From NCBI RefSeq assembly GCF_014205165.1, contig NZ_JACHMZ010000001.1, forward strand, positions 6,740,501 through 6,804,500: DNA of 64,000 nt, written 5' to 3'. Below, piece by piece: positions 10,452-18,499 of the stretch. Under the pieces are notes generated by a model. It ran no database searches, was not told the DNA's origin, and was given only the letters and a program-made list of their open reading frames with translations. A program made the translations under genes and the position numbers. The DNA comes from Micromonospora carbonacea. Its GTDB lineage: Bacteria; Actinomycetota; Actinomycetes; Mycobacteriales; Micromonosporaceae. The stretch's first letter is position 1. Each line of letters opens with the position of its first letter.

Positions 10452-10503
10452 AGCGGGTCAGCCAGCGGGGGCGAAGCGGGTCAGTCGGCCGGGGCGAGGC
10501 GGG
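10435..10503. repeat. Three 23-bp tandem repeats at convergent gene ends
   Basis: Copies lie at 10435-10457, 10458-10480 and 10481-10503, of the form TCAG(C/T)C(A/G)GC(C/G)GGGG(T/C)GA(A/G)GCGGG. Each encodes, on the minus strand, the last residues and stop codon of the DUF397 fragment (TRFAPAG-stop or TRLAPAD-stop). The end of that gene has therefore been triplicated and now overlaps the AraC stop codon. Confidence 0.8.
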
Positions 10504-10651
10504 TGAGGAAGGCTCCCCACGCCGCCGGGGCGAACGCCAGCACCGGGCCGGTGCGGTCCTTCGAGTCGCGCACGACCACCACGCCGGGCAGGTTGCCATG
10601 GGACCTGCGGAATCGCGGCCCGGACGCCCGGACGGCCCGGGCCGCGACCAT
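10481..10651 (-). pseudogene. DUF397 protein, N-terminally degenerate remnant
   Basis: The minus-strand frame from ATG 10651 encodes 56 residues. The C-terminal two thirds are an unmistakable DUF397 domain: NLPGVVVVRDSKDRTGP followed by VLAFAPAAWGAFL. Intact DUF397 proteins begin with a W(R/V)KSS-type segment and a CVE motif before NLPG; here the first 18 residues are arginine-rich and lack both. DUF397 genes normally sit beside an XRE regulator in actinobacteria. None is present, which fits an orphaned, decaying copy. It could still be translated. Confidence 0.65.
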
Positions 10652-10799
10652 TCACACAGTAACCGTAGCATCAGCAGAATGTGACCCCGGCGGGCCCGTT
10701 CGGTCGCCTTCCCCCGCGATTCCCCGGCCCGGGCGGGACCGCGCGGGGGCTCCGGCACGGCGGCACGCCCCCGCACCGCGTCGAGAAGGGACAGCCACA

Positions 10800-10940
10800 G
10801 TGGACGAACGACCCCGGGACCCGGCCCGCGAACACGCGACGCAGCCTCTCGAACGCCCGCCGGCCCGGGGGCATCTGCCGGTCCGGCCGATCTGGCTCTG
10901 CCGGGTCCGCGGCGGGCCGTGGCCCTGCTCGCCGGGCTGA
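10800..10940 (+). CDS. Small orphan protein with WLCRxxGxPWPC motif
   Basis: GTG 10800 has AAGGGA about 8 nt upstream and opens a 46-residue frame ending HLPVRPIWLCRVRGGPWPC and four more residues. The 'RPxWLCRxCGxPWPC' segment is a recurring motif of short actinobacterial proteins found near XRE/DUF397 regulators. Known forms continue for about 50 more residues, so this copy is probably truncated by a frameshift after PWPC. It lies divergently beside the DUF397 remnant, and the two together look like the remains of one regulatory locus. Moderate to low confidence that it is functional. Confidence 0.4.
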   Translation: MDERPRDPAREHATQPLERPPARGHLPVRPIWLCRVRGGPWPCSPG

Positions 10941-10970
10941 TGCTGAAGGCGGGCGAGCAGCGCGACGGGT

Positions 10971-11024
10971 GTTAGGAAGGGGCCCCTGTACAACAGAAAG
11001 CGTTAACAAGGTGCCCTTCCTTAC
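10971..11024. repeat. Intergenic repeat, GTAAGGAAGGGC family, copy 2
   Basis: Read on the minus strand it begins GTAAGGAAGGGCACCTTG and then TTAACGC, matching the start of the copy at 7908. The outer arms AGGAAGGG and CCCTTCCT can pair. It includes the TAA stop of the downstream phosphatase gene and may act as its terminator. Confidence 0.7.
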
Positions 11025-12568
11025 CTCCGGCGGACCGCCACCACCGCCACGTCGTCCTGGATCTCCGTGGGGGCCAGCTCGACCACCAGCCGCTGGCAGA
11101 AGCCGTCCAGGTCGTCGTCGACCGCCTCGGCGCAGCGGGCCAGGGCTGCCAGTCCCTCGTCGATGGTGGCGTCCCGCCGCTCGATCAGCCCGTCCGTGTA
11201 GAGCACCAGCGTCGACCCGGCCGGCAGCACGAACTCCAGGTCGGCGGGGCGGTCCGCGCGCACGCCGAGCAGCGGCGCGGAGTGGTTGACGTACTCCACC
11301 TGGCCGGCGCGGCTGATCAGCGCCGGCAGGTGACCGGCGCTGGCGAGGCGGACCCGGCCGGTGCCGGGGTGCAGCAGCAGCACGCAGAGGGTGGCCAGCT
11401 CGCCGGGGAGCAGCGCGCGCATCAGCGCGTCGACCCGGGTCAGGACCACGCCGGGCGGATGTCCCTCGACCGCGTACGCCCGCACCGCGTGCCGCAGCTC
11501 GGCCATCACCGTCGCCGCGTGCAGCGAGTGGCCGGCCACGTCGCCGATGGCCACCAGCAGCTCGTCGCCGAGCATCACCAGCTCGTAGAAGTCCCCGCCC
11601 ACCTCGGTCTGCGCGCTGGCCGGCTCGTAGCGGACGGCTAGGTCCAGCCCGGTCACCTCGGGCAGCCGGCGCGGCAGCAGGCTGCGTTGCAGGGTCACCG
11701 CGATCCGGTGCTCCTCGTCGAGGGTGCGCTGCGCCTCCACGGCCGCCGCGAGGGCCTGGGCGAGCTGCCGCACCACCGGGGCGTCGGGGAGCAGGGCCCG
11801 GGGCGGCACCGCCACGTAGATGGGGGACCGGTCGGGGCGCAGCCGGGCGACCGCGACGACCAGCTCCGGCTCGCCGCCCCAGTCGTGCACCGCCCATTCG
11901 GCCGGGTCCACCTGCTCGCGCAGGATCGCCCCGATCGGCACGTCGTCGGTCGGCATCGGCCAGGGGCGCACCACGGGCTCCGCGCCGGGGCCGGTGGTGG
12001 CGGCGGCGAGCGTGGTCCCGTCCATCGTCTCGGCCAGCACGACGACGGGGGTGCCGAGCATCTCCGCCGCGCCCTTCGCCGCGGCGACCATCAGCCGGGG
12101 GAAGGTCGGCGCGGAGTTGACGGCGAGGGTCGTCTCGGCGAGCCGGATGAGCCGGTCGGCAAGCTGCTCGGCGCGCTGCCGGGCCCGGTAGTAACGCAGC
12201 ACCGCGTGGGCGGTGGCGACCAGCTCGTCGGGCTCGATGGGCTCGGCCAGGTAGGCGTCCGCGCCCCGGGTCAGGCCCTGCGCCCGGTCGTTGACGTCGA
12301 CCGCGTGCGCCGACACGTGGATCACCGGCATCGCCGGGTGGGCCTTCTTGATCTGCTCGCAGACCTCGAACCCGGTCAGGTCGGGCAGCCGGACGTCGAG
12401 CACCACCAGGTCGATCGGGTCCACCCCGACCCGGGCCAGGGCCTCGCCGCCGCTCTCCGCCTCCAGCGTCGCGAAGCCGGCCCGGCTCAGCCAGCTCACC
12501 AGGAGGTAACGCTTGGTGCGGCTGTCGTCGACGACCAGCACGGTCCCCTGACCGCCGTCCACCGTCAC
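11021..12568 (-). CDS. Response regulator with GAF-like linker and PP2C/SpoIIE phosphatase (RsbU-like)
   Basis: A 515-residue output protein. Residues 5-120 form a receiver domain (VLVVDDSRTKRYLL with the acidic pocket, phospho-acceptor Asp in LVVLDVRLPDLTG, Lys/Pro switch region partly altered to LAEPIEPDE). A GAF-like linker occupies about 140-290. The rest is a SpoIIE phosphatase (EVGGDFYELV, GDVAGHSLHA, YTDGLIERRD, QDDVAVVAV). Start GTG 12568 overlaps the kinase stop by 4 nt. It is the last gene of the six-gene stressosome operon. Phosphorylation by the upstream kinase probably controls dephosphorylation of an STAS protein. Confidence 0.85.
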   Translation of the reverse strand: MTVDGGQGTVLVVDDSRTKRYLLVSWLSRAGFATLEAESGGEALARVGVDPIDLVVLDVRLPDLTGFEVCEQIKKAHPAMPVIHVSAHAVDVNDRAQGLTRGADAYLAEPIEPDELVATAHAVLRYYRARQRAEQLADRLIRLAETTLAVNSAPTFPRLMVAAAKGAAEMLGTPVVVLAETMDGTTLAAATTGPGAEPVVRPWPMPTDDVPIGAILREQVDPAEWAVHDWGGEPELVVAVARLRPDRSPIYVAVPPRALLPDAPVVRQLAQALAAAVEAQRTLDEEHRIAVTLQRSLLPRRLPEVTGLDLAVRYEPASAQTEVGGDFYELVMLGDELLVAIGDVAGHSLHAATVMAELRHAVRAYAVEGHPPGVVLTRVDALMRALLPGELATLCVLLLHPGTGRVRLASAGHLPALISRAGQVEYVNHSAPLLGVRADRPADLEFVLPAGSTLVLYTDGLIERRDATIDEGLAALARCAEAVDDDLDGFCQRLVVELAPTEIQDDVAVVAVRRR

Positions 12569-13926
12569 GCCCCGTCGGTGGGCAGGACGACGGTGAAGGT
12601 GCTCCCCTGTCCCGGCCTGCTGACCAGCTCCAGGGCGCCGCCGAGCAGGTGCGTCACCCGCCGGGCGTACGGCAGGCCGAGGCCGGTGCCGCCGATGCGG
12701 GTGCTCCCCGGCACCTGGTAGAACTCCTCGAAGATCCGCTCGTGCAGCTCCGGGGCGATGCCCGCACCGGTGTCGGAGACGGACAGCCGCCACCGCCCGT
12801 CGCAGATCTCGGCGCGCAGCCGGACCTCGCCCCGCTCGGTGAACTTGAGCCCGTTGTGCAGCAGGTTACGCAGCACCTGGGCGAGCAGCACCTCGTCGGA
12901 GCGGACCGTGCCGGGCGGCGGCGGGTCCTCCACCACCAGCTCGACGCCGGGCTTGGTGGACAGCGCCCGCAGGGTGCCGCGGAGCTGGCCGAAGACCGCC
13001 CGCAGGTCGACCTCGGTCCAGGTCGGCTCCAGCCGCCCGGACTCGGCCTTGGCGAGGTCGAGCAGGTCGTTGACCAGGCCGAGCAGGTCGGTGGCGGAGT
13101 CCCGGATCAGCCCCACCTGGCGGGCCTGCTCGGCGGTGAGCGGGTCGGACGCGGAGTCGGCCAGCAGCCGGCTCAGCCCGATGACCGCGGTCACCGGGGC
13201 GCGCAGCTCGTGGCTGACGTTGGCCAGGAACCGGCTCTTGGACTCGCTGGCGGTGCGGAGCTGGGCCGACTTCTCGTCCAGCTCGGCGTAGAGCGCCACC
13301 ACGCCCCGGTTGGTCTCCTCCAGCTCCTCGGTGAGCTGGTTGTAGAGCGCCATCACGCCCCGGTTGGTCTCCTGGAGCTCCTCGTTGAGCACGGCCAGCT
13401 CGTCGCGCTGGCTGCGCACCTCGTCGAGGGCGGCGATGAGCTGCTCGTTCTGGAGGGCGAGCTCGTCCAGGGCGCTGGCCGGAGCGGAGCTGCCGAGTTC
13501 GGCGCGCAGCTCGGCGAGGCGCTCCGGGGTCAGCGCCTGCGCGTTGGCCGGGACACGTCGGGACATCCTCACGACCGTATCGCCCCCGCGGCCCACCACG
13601 CCCAGCATGTCCACGAGGCGTGCCACCGCGCCGGACTGCGGCTCGTACCCATGGTGGGGCAGCGGGCGCGCCGGGGCCAGGTCGACGCGCAGGTGGACCG
13701 GGCCCTGCACCTCGACGACGACGGAGAAGGTGACGTCCGCACCGCCGCAGAGGCGCAGCAGGTCCCGGGCCACCTCGCTCAGCGCGGTGGCGAGCCGGAC
13801 CTGGTCCTGGTGTTCCAGCCCGACCGCCTCGGCCACCTCCCGGCCCCGCTGCCGGACGAGGAAGATGTCGTGCTCGACCCGCAGCGCCATCTGGAGCAGC
13901 GACGGGCCGCCCGCCGGGCCCGTCAC
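12565..13926 (-). CDS. Sensor histidine kinase with N-terminal ATPase-like and coiled-coil regions
   Basis: A 453-residue cytoplasmic kinase. The N-terminal 120 residues resemble an RsbW-type fold. A long coiled coil follows, with a repeated phrase (EELQETNRGVMALY, EELEETNRGVVALY). HisKA comes next, with the phospho-acceptor in NVSHELRAPVTAV, then HATPase with the N-box RNLLHNGLKF and the GTGLGLPYARR box. GTG 13926 overlaps the previous gene's stop by 4 nt. The same ETNRGV coiled-coil kinases occur with STAS/phosphatase genes in other actinomycetes. Its natural partner is the receiver of the next gene, which overlaps it by 4 nt. Confidence 0.85.
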   Translation of the reverse strand: MTGPAGGPSLLQMALRVEHDIFLVRQRGREVAEAVGLEHQDQVRLATALSEVARDLLRLCGGADVTFSVVVEVQGPVHLRVDLAPARPLPHHGYEPQSGAVARLVDMLGVVGRGGDTVVRMSRRVPANAQALTPERLAELRAELGSSAPASALDELALQNEQLIAALDEVRSQRDELAVLNEELQETNRGVMALYNQLTEELEETNRGVVALYAELDEKSAQLRTASESKSRFLANVSHELRAPVTAVIGLSRLLADSASDPLTAEQARQVGLIRDSATDLLGLVNDLLDLAKAESGRLEPTWTEVDLRAVFGQLRGTLRALSTKPGVELVVEDPPPPGTVRSDEVLLAQVLRNLLHNGLKFTERGEVRLRAEICDGRWRLSVSDTGAGIAPELHERIFEEFYQVPGSTRIGGTGLGLPYARRVTHLLGGALELVSRPGQGSTFTVVLPTDGA

Positions 13927-14939
13927 CAGGGCGCCCTCGCGGCGAGTACGCACGCGTCGTCCCGCCGCACCCCGGCGTCGCGCAGCACGGTCGCGGCCAG
14001 CACCAGCGGGGCGCGCCCGGCCAGGCCGGGATAGTCGTCGAGCTGCCAGCGGTCCGCCACCCCGTCACTGTGCATCACCAGCGTCGCCCCGGCGGGGAAG
14101 GCGTACTCGTATTCGCGGACGACGGGTCGCTGGTGGCCGGCGATGCCGGGCAGGGAGACGAGCCCGCGCCGCCGCTCGCCCTCGGCGAGCACGGTCGCCG
14201 CGATGTTGCCGAGTCCGGCGTACCGGAGCAGGTGGGCCTCCCCGTCCAGCTCGGCGACGGCCAGCGCGGCCCCCCGGGTGTGCGACATCGACCGGTGCAG
14301 GTGCTGCACCACGGCGGCCGGCGGGGCGGCCGGGGCGGCCCGGAACGCGGCGAGCGCCGCGTCGGTCGCGGACGCGGCCAGGGGGCCGTGCCCGAGCCCG
14401 TCGCAGACGAGCACCTGGTGCCGCCCCTCGGCGACCCGGGCGGCGTACCCGTCGCCGCTGACCGCCTCACCGGTCAGCGGCCGGGTCAGCGCCCCGGCCC
14501 AGGACTGCTCCGGGGCGGGCCCCTTCGGCCAGACCTGCACGGCGAGCACGGTGCCCCGGCCGGGGCGGGAGTAGCCGTCGAACCAGTCCGCCTGGCGCAT
14601 GATCGCGCCGAGGCCGATGCCGAGCGTGCCGGCGGTGGAGTGGCCGTCCCGGGAGGAGACCGTGAGGTCGGCCATGCCCGGCCCGGAGTCGATGGCGACG
14701 AGTTCCACGCCGGCCCGGTCGCCGACGCGCACGGGGCGCAGCAGCAGCACCCCGTCGTCGGCGTGCTTGACCAGGTTGCTGGTCAGCTCGGCGGCGACGA
14801 TGGCCAGGTCGGCGGTGCGGGCGTCGCCGATGCCGAGCTGCCCGCCCAGCCGTTCGGCGGCCCGCCGGACCGCGCTGGCCGCGCTGCCGCTCTCGACCCG
14901 GAACCAGAGGCCGTGGTCGGAAACGGCGTCCGGGGTCAT
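13923..14939 (-). CDS. RsbX/SpoIIE-like phosphatase with N-terminal anti-sigma ATPase
   Basis: A 338-residue fusion. Residues about 15-135 are an RsbT/RsbW-type ATPase (VAAELTSNLVKHADDG, SGPGMADL, GTLGIGLGAIMRQADW). Residues about 150-335 are a compact PP2C phosphatase of the RsbX type (LVCDGLGHGPLAA, MHSDGVADRW, RRDDACVLAA). In the Bacillus stressosome RsbX resets phosphorylated RsbR/RsbS, so the same role is likely here. Start ATG 14939 overlaps the rsbT stop as ATGA, which identifies the start; an upstream GTG would add three residues. Confidence 0.85.
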   Translation of the reverse strand: MTPDAVSDHGLWFRVESGSAASAVRRAAERLGGQLGIGDARTADLAIVAAELTSNLVKHADDGVLLLRPVRVGDRAGVELVAIDSGPGMADLTVSSRDGHSTAGTLGIGLGAIMRQADWFDGYSRPGRGTVLAVQVWPKGPAPEQSWAGALTRPLTGEAVSGDGYAARVAEGRHQVLVCDGLGHGPLAASATDAALAAFRAAPAAPPAAVVQHLHRSMSHTRGAALAVAELDGEAHLLRYAGLGNIAATVLAEGERRRGLVSLPGIAGHQRPVVREYEYAFPAGATLVMHSDGVADRWQLDDYPGLAGRAPLVLAATVLRDAGVRRDDACVLAARAPW

Positions 14940-15355
14940 CGGGACCACTTGGTGACCGTGATCCGGGTGCCCCGCCCCGGGCCGGTGTCGATGGCGAACT
15001 CGTCGACGAGGCGGCGGGCGCCGCTGAGGCCGAGCCCGAGGCCGCCGCCGGTGGTGTAGCCGTCGGTGAGGGCCAGGTCCAGGTCGGCGATGCCGGGGCC
15101 GTCGTCGGCGAAGACGATCCGCACCCCGCGCCGCAGGCCGTTGTCCACGACGGACACCTCGGCGCTGCCGCCTCCGCCGTAGACCAGGGTGTTGCGCGCC
15201 AGTTCGCTGGCGGCGGTGACCAGCTTCGTCTGGTCGACCAGCGAGAGCCGGACCGCCACCGCGACCGTGCGCACCAGCTGGCGGACCCGCACCACGTCCT
15301 CGTCGCTGCGGATCGCCTGGGCCTGCGGGTGGCCCAGGTCGACGCCCGCGGTCAC
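14936..15355 (-). CDS. rsbT: RsbT-like serine/threonine kinase
   Basis: A 139-residue GHKL kinase with the RsbT pattern: N-box ASELARNTLVYG, D-box FADDGPGIADLDLAL and G-box GGGLGLGLSGARRLVDEF. In a stressosome RsbT phosphorylates RsbS and RsbR and is then released to activate a downstream phosphatase. GTG 15355 overlaps the rsbS stop by 4 nt, so synthesis is coupled. Assignment rests on motifs plus the R-S-T gene order. Confidence 0.88.
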   Translation of the reverse strand: MTAGVDLGHPQAQAIRSDEDVVRVRQLVRTVAVAVRLSLVDQTKLVTAASELARNTLVYGGGGSAEVSVVDNGLRRGVRIVFADDGPGIADLDLALTDGYTTGGGLGLGLSGARRLVDEFAIDTGPGRGTRITVTKWSR

Positions 15356-15756
15356 CTCGTGTCCGTGGGCTGGTCGCCGGGCTCGTCGAGGTCGTAGTGG
15401 TCGTCGCGGGTCGCCGCGATCAGCTCCATGCCCCGCTCCACGTTGAGGGCGGTGCGGATGCCGTTGAGCGACAGGCCCAGCTCGACCAGGGTGATGGCGA
15501 CGGCGGGACGCATCCCGACCACCACCGTCTCGGCGTCGAGCACCTTGGAGATGGAGGCGATGGTGGAGAGCATCCGGCCGACGAACGAGTCGACGATGTC
15601 CAGCGCCGTGATGTCGATGATCACGCCGTGGCAGCCGGTGGCGACGATCCGCTCGGCCAGGTCCTCCTGGAGCTGCACCGCCGTCTGGTCGGACATGTCG
15701 ACCTGGATCGAGACGAGCAGGATGTCGCCGATCTTCAGGACCGGCACCCGCTCCAT
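15352..15756 (-). CDS. rsbS: RsbS-like STAS scaffold protein
   Basis: A single-domain STAS protein of 134 residues. The conserved Ser in IVDSFVGRML (about residue 57) corresponds to the serine phosphorylated by RsbT in Bacillus. The C-terminal 20 residues are acidic and family-variable. ATG 15756 overlaps the rsbR stop by one base (TGATG). With RsbR it should build the stressosome core that sequesters RsbT. Confidence 0.9.
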   Translation of the reverse strand: MERVPVLKIGDILLVSIQVDMSDQTAVQLQEDLAERIVATGCHGVIIDITALDIVDSFVGRMLSTIASISKVLDAETVVVGMRPAVAITLVELGLSLNGIRTALNVERGMELIAATRDDHYDLDEPGDQPTDTR

Positions 15757-16616
15757 CAGGACTCCCGGCGCGGCTGGCGGCGCGCCGTTTCCACGCCTGT
15801 CAGCCGCAACACGTGTCGCAGCGCGTCGGCGAGGCTGGCCTTGGTGGCGATGTCGCCGAACTCGATGCCGAGGGCGACGATGGTCTGGGCGATCTGCGGA
15901 CGGATGCCGGAGATGATGCAGTCGGCGCCCATCAGCCGGGCGGCCACCACGGTCTTGAGGATGTGCTGGGCGACCTGGGTGTCGACCGCCGGCACGCCGG
16001 TGATGTCGATGATCGCGTACGGCGAGCCGGTGTCGACGAGGGTCTGGAGCAGCCGCTCCATCACCACCTGGGCGCGGGCGGAGTCGAGCGTGCCCACCAG
16101 CGGGACGGCGACCACGCCCTCCCAGATCTTCACGACCGGGGTGGAGAGTTCGAGCAGCTGCTCGGCCTGGTCGGCGATCAGGCTCTCCCGGGTGCGGACG
16201 AAGCTCTCGAAGGTGAACAGCCCCATCTGGTCGACCAGGGCGGAGAAGGCAACGTAGTCGCGCAGCGCCGTGTCGGCGGCGTCGGCCTCCAGCAGCTCCA
16301 GCAGGACGTCCTTGAGGGCGTACACGCTGATCGCCGTCTCGGTGGCGGTGAAGCCCTGCCGGGCCCGGCCCCGGGACAGCTCGGCCAGCACGGCGCGCAG
16401 CTCGCCGGCCGATTCGGACTCCAGGTCGAACCCGCCGCCGCGGGCGGCCTCGATGACGGCGCGGTGCAGCTCCTGCACCTGGCGACGCAGCTCCGCCTGA
16501 CTGAGCCGGCCGCGTAGCGAGGCGGCCAGCAGCTCCGCCCAGCGCTGGGTGATCCGCTCGGCGTGCCCGTCGAGCAGACCGGTCAGGCGACCGCTTTCCT
16601 CCGCGCTCAACGCCAC
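15756..16616 (-). CDS. rsbR: RsbR-like stressosome sensor (RsbRD N-domain plus STAS)
   Basis: A 286-residue protein. The N-terminal 150 residues are all-helical and of the RsbRD type (non-haem, non-PAS). A linker helix leads into the C-terminal STAS domain (about 165-275), which has the Thr of VPAVDTQVAQHIL at the phosphorylation position. GTG 16616 is preceded by GGGAGG at 8 nt and opens the operon. The gene order R-S-T-X-kinase-regulator is unusual in placing a two-component pair directly in the stressosome operon. The signal sensed by the N-domain is unknown. Confidence 0.88.
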   Translation of the reverse strand: MALSAEESGRLTGLLDGHAERITQRWAELLAASLRGRLSQAELRRQVQELHRAVIEAARGGGFDLESESAGELRAVLAELSRGRARQGFTATETAISVYALKDVLLELLEADAADTALRDYVAFSALVDQMGLFTFESFVRTRESLIADQAEQLLELSTPVVKIWEGVVAVPLVGTLDSARAQVVMERLLQTLVDTGSPYAIIDITGVPAVDTQVAQHILKTVVAARLMGADCIISGIRPQIAQTIVALGIEFGDIATKASLADALRHVLRLTGVETARRQPRRES

Positions 16617-16780
16617 GGCATCCTCCCTAGGACCTGGATCGGCCGGACTCTACCACCGGGTAGCCGGGAAGTAGTTGTCCCACGGCAACGACATGACGAC
16701 CGGCACCCCGGCGCTCCCGGTTCTGCGCCGAACCCCGCTCGTGGGATACGGTTCCACCGATAACAGCAGGAGGTCGGCGA

Positions 16781-17137
16781 ATGTCCTTGACGGTGCAGAC
16801 GGAACAGCGCGGCGACGTGGTCGTCGTGTCGGTCGCGGGCGAGCTGGACATGGCGACGGCCCCGCAGCTCCAGGACCAGATCACGGACCTGCTGGACAAG
16901 GGCCGCAGCCGTCTCGTGTTCGACCTGGCGGAGGTTTCGTTCTGCGACTCGACCGGGCTGTCGGTGTTCGTGCGCGCCAAGAACAGCTGCGACGAGGCCG
17001 GGGGCGTGGTCCGACTGGCCGCGCCGCAGCGCGGGGTGCTGCGCATCCTGGAGGTCAGCGGGCTCGTCGAGGTGCTGCACACCTACCCGACGGTGGAGCA
17101 GGCCGTCGCGGGCGACCCCACGCCGACCTCCTCCTGA
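16781..17137 (+). CDS. STAS anti-anti-sigma factor (RsbV/SpoIIAA-like)
   Basis: A 118-residue anti-anti-sigma factor. The phosphorylatable serine is S57 in SFCDSTGLSVF, and the GELDMATAPQLQ strand-helix is typical of RsbV/SpoIIAA proteins. AGGAGG lies 7 nt before ATG 16781. It diverges from the stressosome operon, which encodes two phosphatases able to act on such a protein. It is the best local candidate for their substrate; once dephosphorylated it would bind an anti-sigma ATPase and free a sigma factor. No sigma factor gene is in the window. Confidence 0.88.
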   Translation: MSLTVQTEQRGDVVVVSVAGELDMATAPQLQDQITDLLDKGRSRLVFDLAEVSFCDSTGLSVFVRAKNSCDEAGGVVRLAAPQRGVLRILEVSGLVEVLHTYPTVEQAVAGDPTPTSS

Positions 17138-17141
17138 CCGC

Positions 17142-18449
17142 TCACCTCGTTCTCTCGTCCTCGACGAAGCGGGGGCGGGCGATGACCAGGCCCGCGCCCG
17201 TCTGCACGGCGAGGGCGGCGAGCAGGAACCCGATCGGCGCGGTCCACCCGCCGGTCGCCTCGTAGAGGACGCCGACCAGCAGCGGCCCGAGCGCCGCGAT
17301 CACATAGCCGGTGCTCTGCGCGAACGCCGACAGCGCCACCGTCCCCTCCGCCGTGCGGGCGCGCAGCCCGATGGTGGTGAGGATCAGCGGGAACGCGCCC
17401 TGGCCGAGGGCGAGCAGGGCCACCCAGAGCAGCGCGCCGCCGCGCGGCGCGAGCGCCAGCCCCAGGTAGGACGCGGCCGAGAAGGCGGTCAGCCCGAACA
17501 CCAGCGGGCGCAGCGTCCGCAGCCGGCCGGCGAGCGTCGGCATCAGCAGCGCCACCGGCACGCCGAGCGCGGTCACCCCGGCCAGCAGCAGCCCGGCCGT
17601 CTCCGGGCGGAAGCCGGCGTCGCGGAAGAGCTGGGCCAGCCAGCCCATGATCGCGTACCCGCTCAGCGACTGCGCGCCGAAGTAGACCGCCATCGCCCAG
17701 CCAAGCCGCGTCCGCGCCGGCCGCACCCGGGCCGGGGCGGCGACGGCCAACGCGCCGGTGGCGGCCCGTCGCGCGGCGCGGGCCCGCAGCGCCAGGGGCA
17801 CCCACGGGAGTACGGCCAGCGCGGCCAGCCCGGCCCAGACCCCGAGCCCGGCCCGCCAGGAGCCGAAGGCGTGCGCCACCGGCACCGCCGACGCGGCGGC
17901 CACCGTCGTGCCCGTCGTCAACGCCATCGTGTACGCCCCGGTGACCAGCCCGGTGCGGTGCGGGAAGTGCTGCTTCACCAGCATCGGCAGCAGGATGTTC
18001 GCCACCGCGATGCCGGCCAGCGCGAGCGCGCTGGTGGCCACGAAGACCAGCGCGGAGTCGGTGACCACGCGCAGCACCTGCCCGACGGCGAGGGCCGTCA
18101 TGGCGACCACGAGCACCCGGGCCGGGGCGTACCGCCGGACCAGCCAGGGGGTGAGCGCGCCGAGCCCGGCGAAGGCGATCGTCGGCAGGGTGGTGACGAG
18201 ACCGGCCATCGCCCCGGAGAGCCCGAGGCCGGTGCGGACCTCGCCGAGCAGCGCGCCGAGGCTGGTCACGGCGGCGCGCAGGTTGAGGGCGACCAGCAGC
18301 ATCCCGGCCAGCACCAGCAGGCCGCCGGTCGCGGGCTTCGGGCCGGGGGCCGGGGTGACGGGCGCGGGGGCCGGGGCCACGTCGACGGTCGGTCGAGGCC
18401 GGGCTGCCCCGGTGACGGGTTCCGCGATGACGGTCGGTGGCGGGGTCAT
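17142..18449 (-). CDS. MFS transporter, CynX/NimT-like
   Basis: A 435-residue permease with 12 predicted membrane segments after a proline- and alanine-rich cytoplasmic N-terminus of about 40 residues. The phrases LNLRAAVTSLGALL near helix 1 and GYAIMGWLAQLFRDAGF in the second half are typical of the cyanate/nitroimidazole (CynX/NimT) branch. Substrate is unknown. ATG 18449 is preferred because longer frames add arginine-rich sequence. The divergent GntR gene 50 bp away, with an inverted repeat between, suggests substrate-responsive control. Confidence 0.85.
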   Translation of the reverse strand: MTPPPTVIAEPVTGAARPRPTVDVAPAPAPVTPAPGPKPATGGLLVLAGMLLVALNLRAAVTSLGALLGEVRTGLGLSGAMAGLVTTLPTIAFAGLGALTPWLVRRYAPARVLVVAMTALAVGQVLRVVTDSALVFVATSALALAGIAVANILLPMLVKQHFPHRTGLVTGAYTMALTTGTTVAAASAVPVAHAFGSWRAGLGVWAGLAALAVLPWVPLALRARAARRAATGALAVAAPARVRPARTRLGWAMAVYFGAQSLSGYAIMGWLAQLFRDAGFRPETAGLLLAGVTALGVPVALLMPTLAGRLRTLRPLVFGLTAFSAASYLGLALAPRGGALLWVALLALGQGAFPLILTTIGLRARTAEGTVALSAFAQSTGYVIAALGPLLVGVLYEATGGWTAPIGFLLAALAVQTGAGLVIARPRFVEDERTR

Positions 18450-18465
18450 GGTCTTCAACCTACAA

Positions 18466-18476
18466 TCATGGGATGA
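18466..18476. promoter_or_regulatory. Candidate GntR operator
   Basis: TCAT-GGG-ATGA is a perfect 4-bp inverted repeat centred between the divergent transporter and GntR starts. Its position fits autoregulation and repression of the transporter. The repeat is short, so this is tentative. Confidence 0.35.
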
Positions 18477-18499
18477 ATCCTGGGCAGGTGATGTAACCA

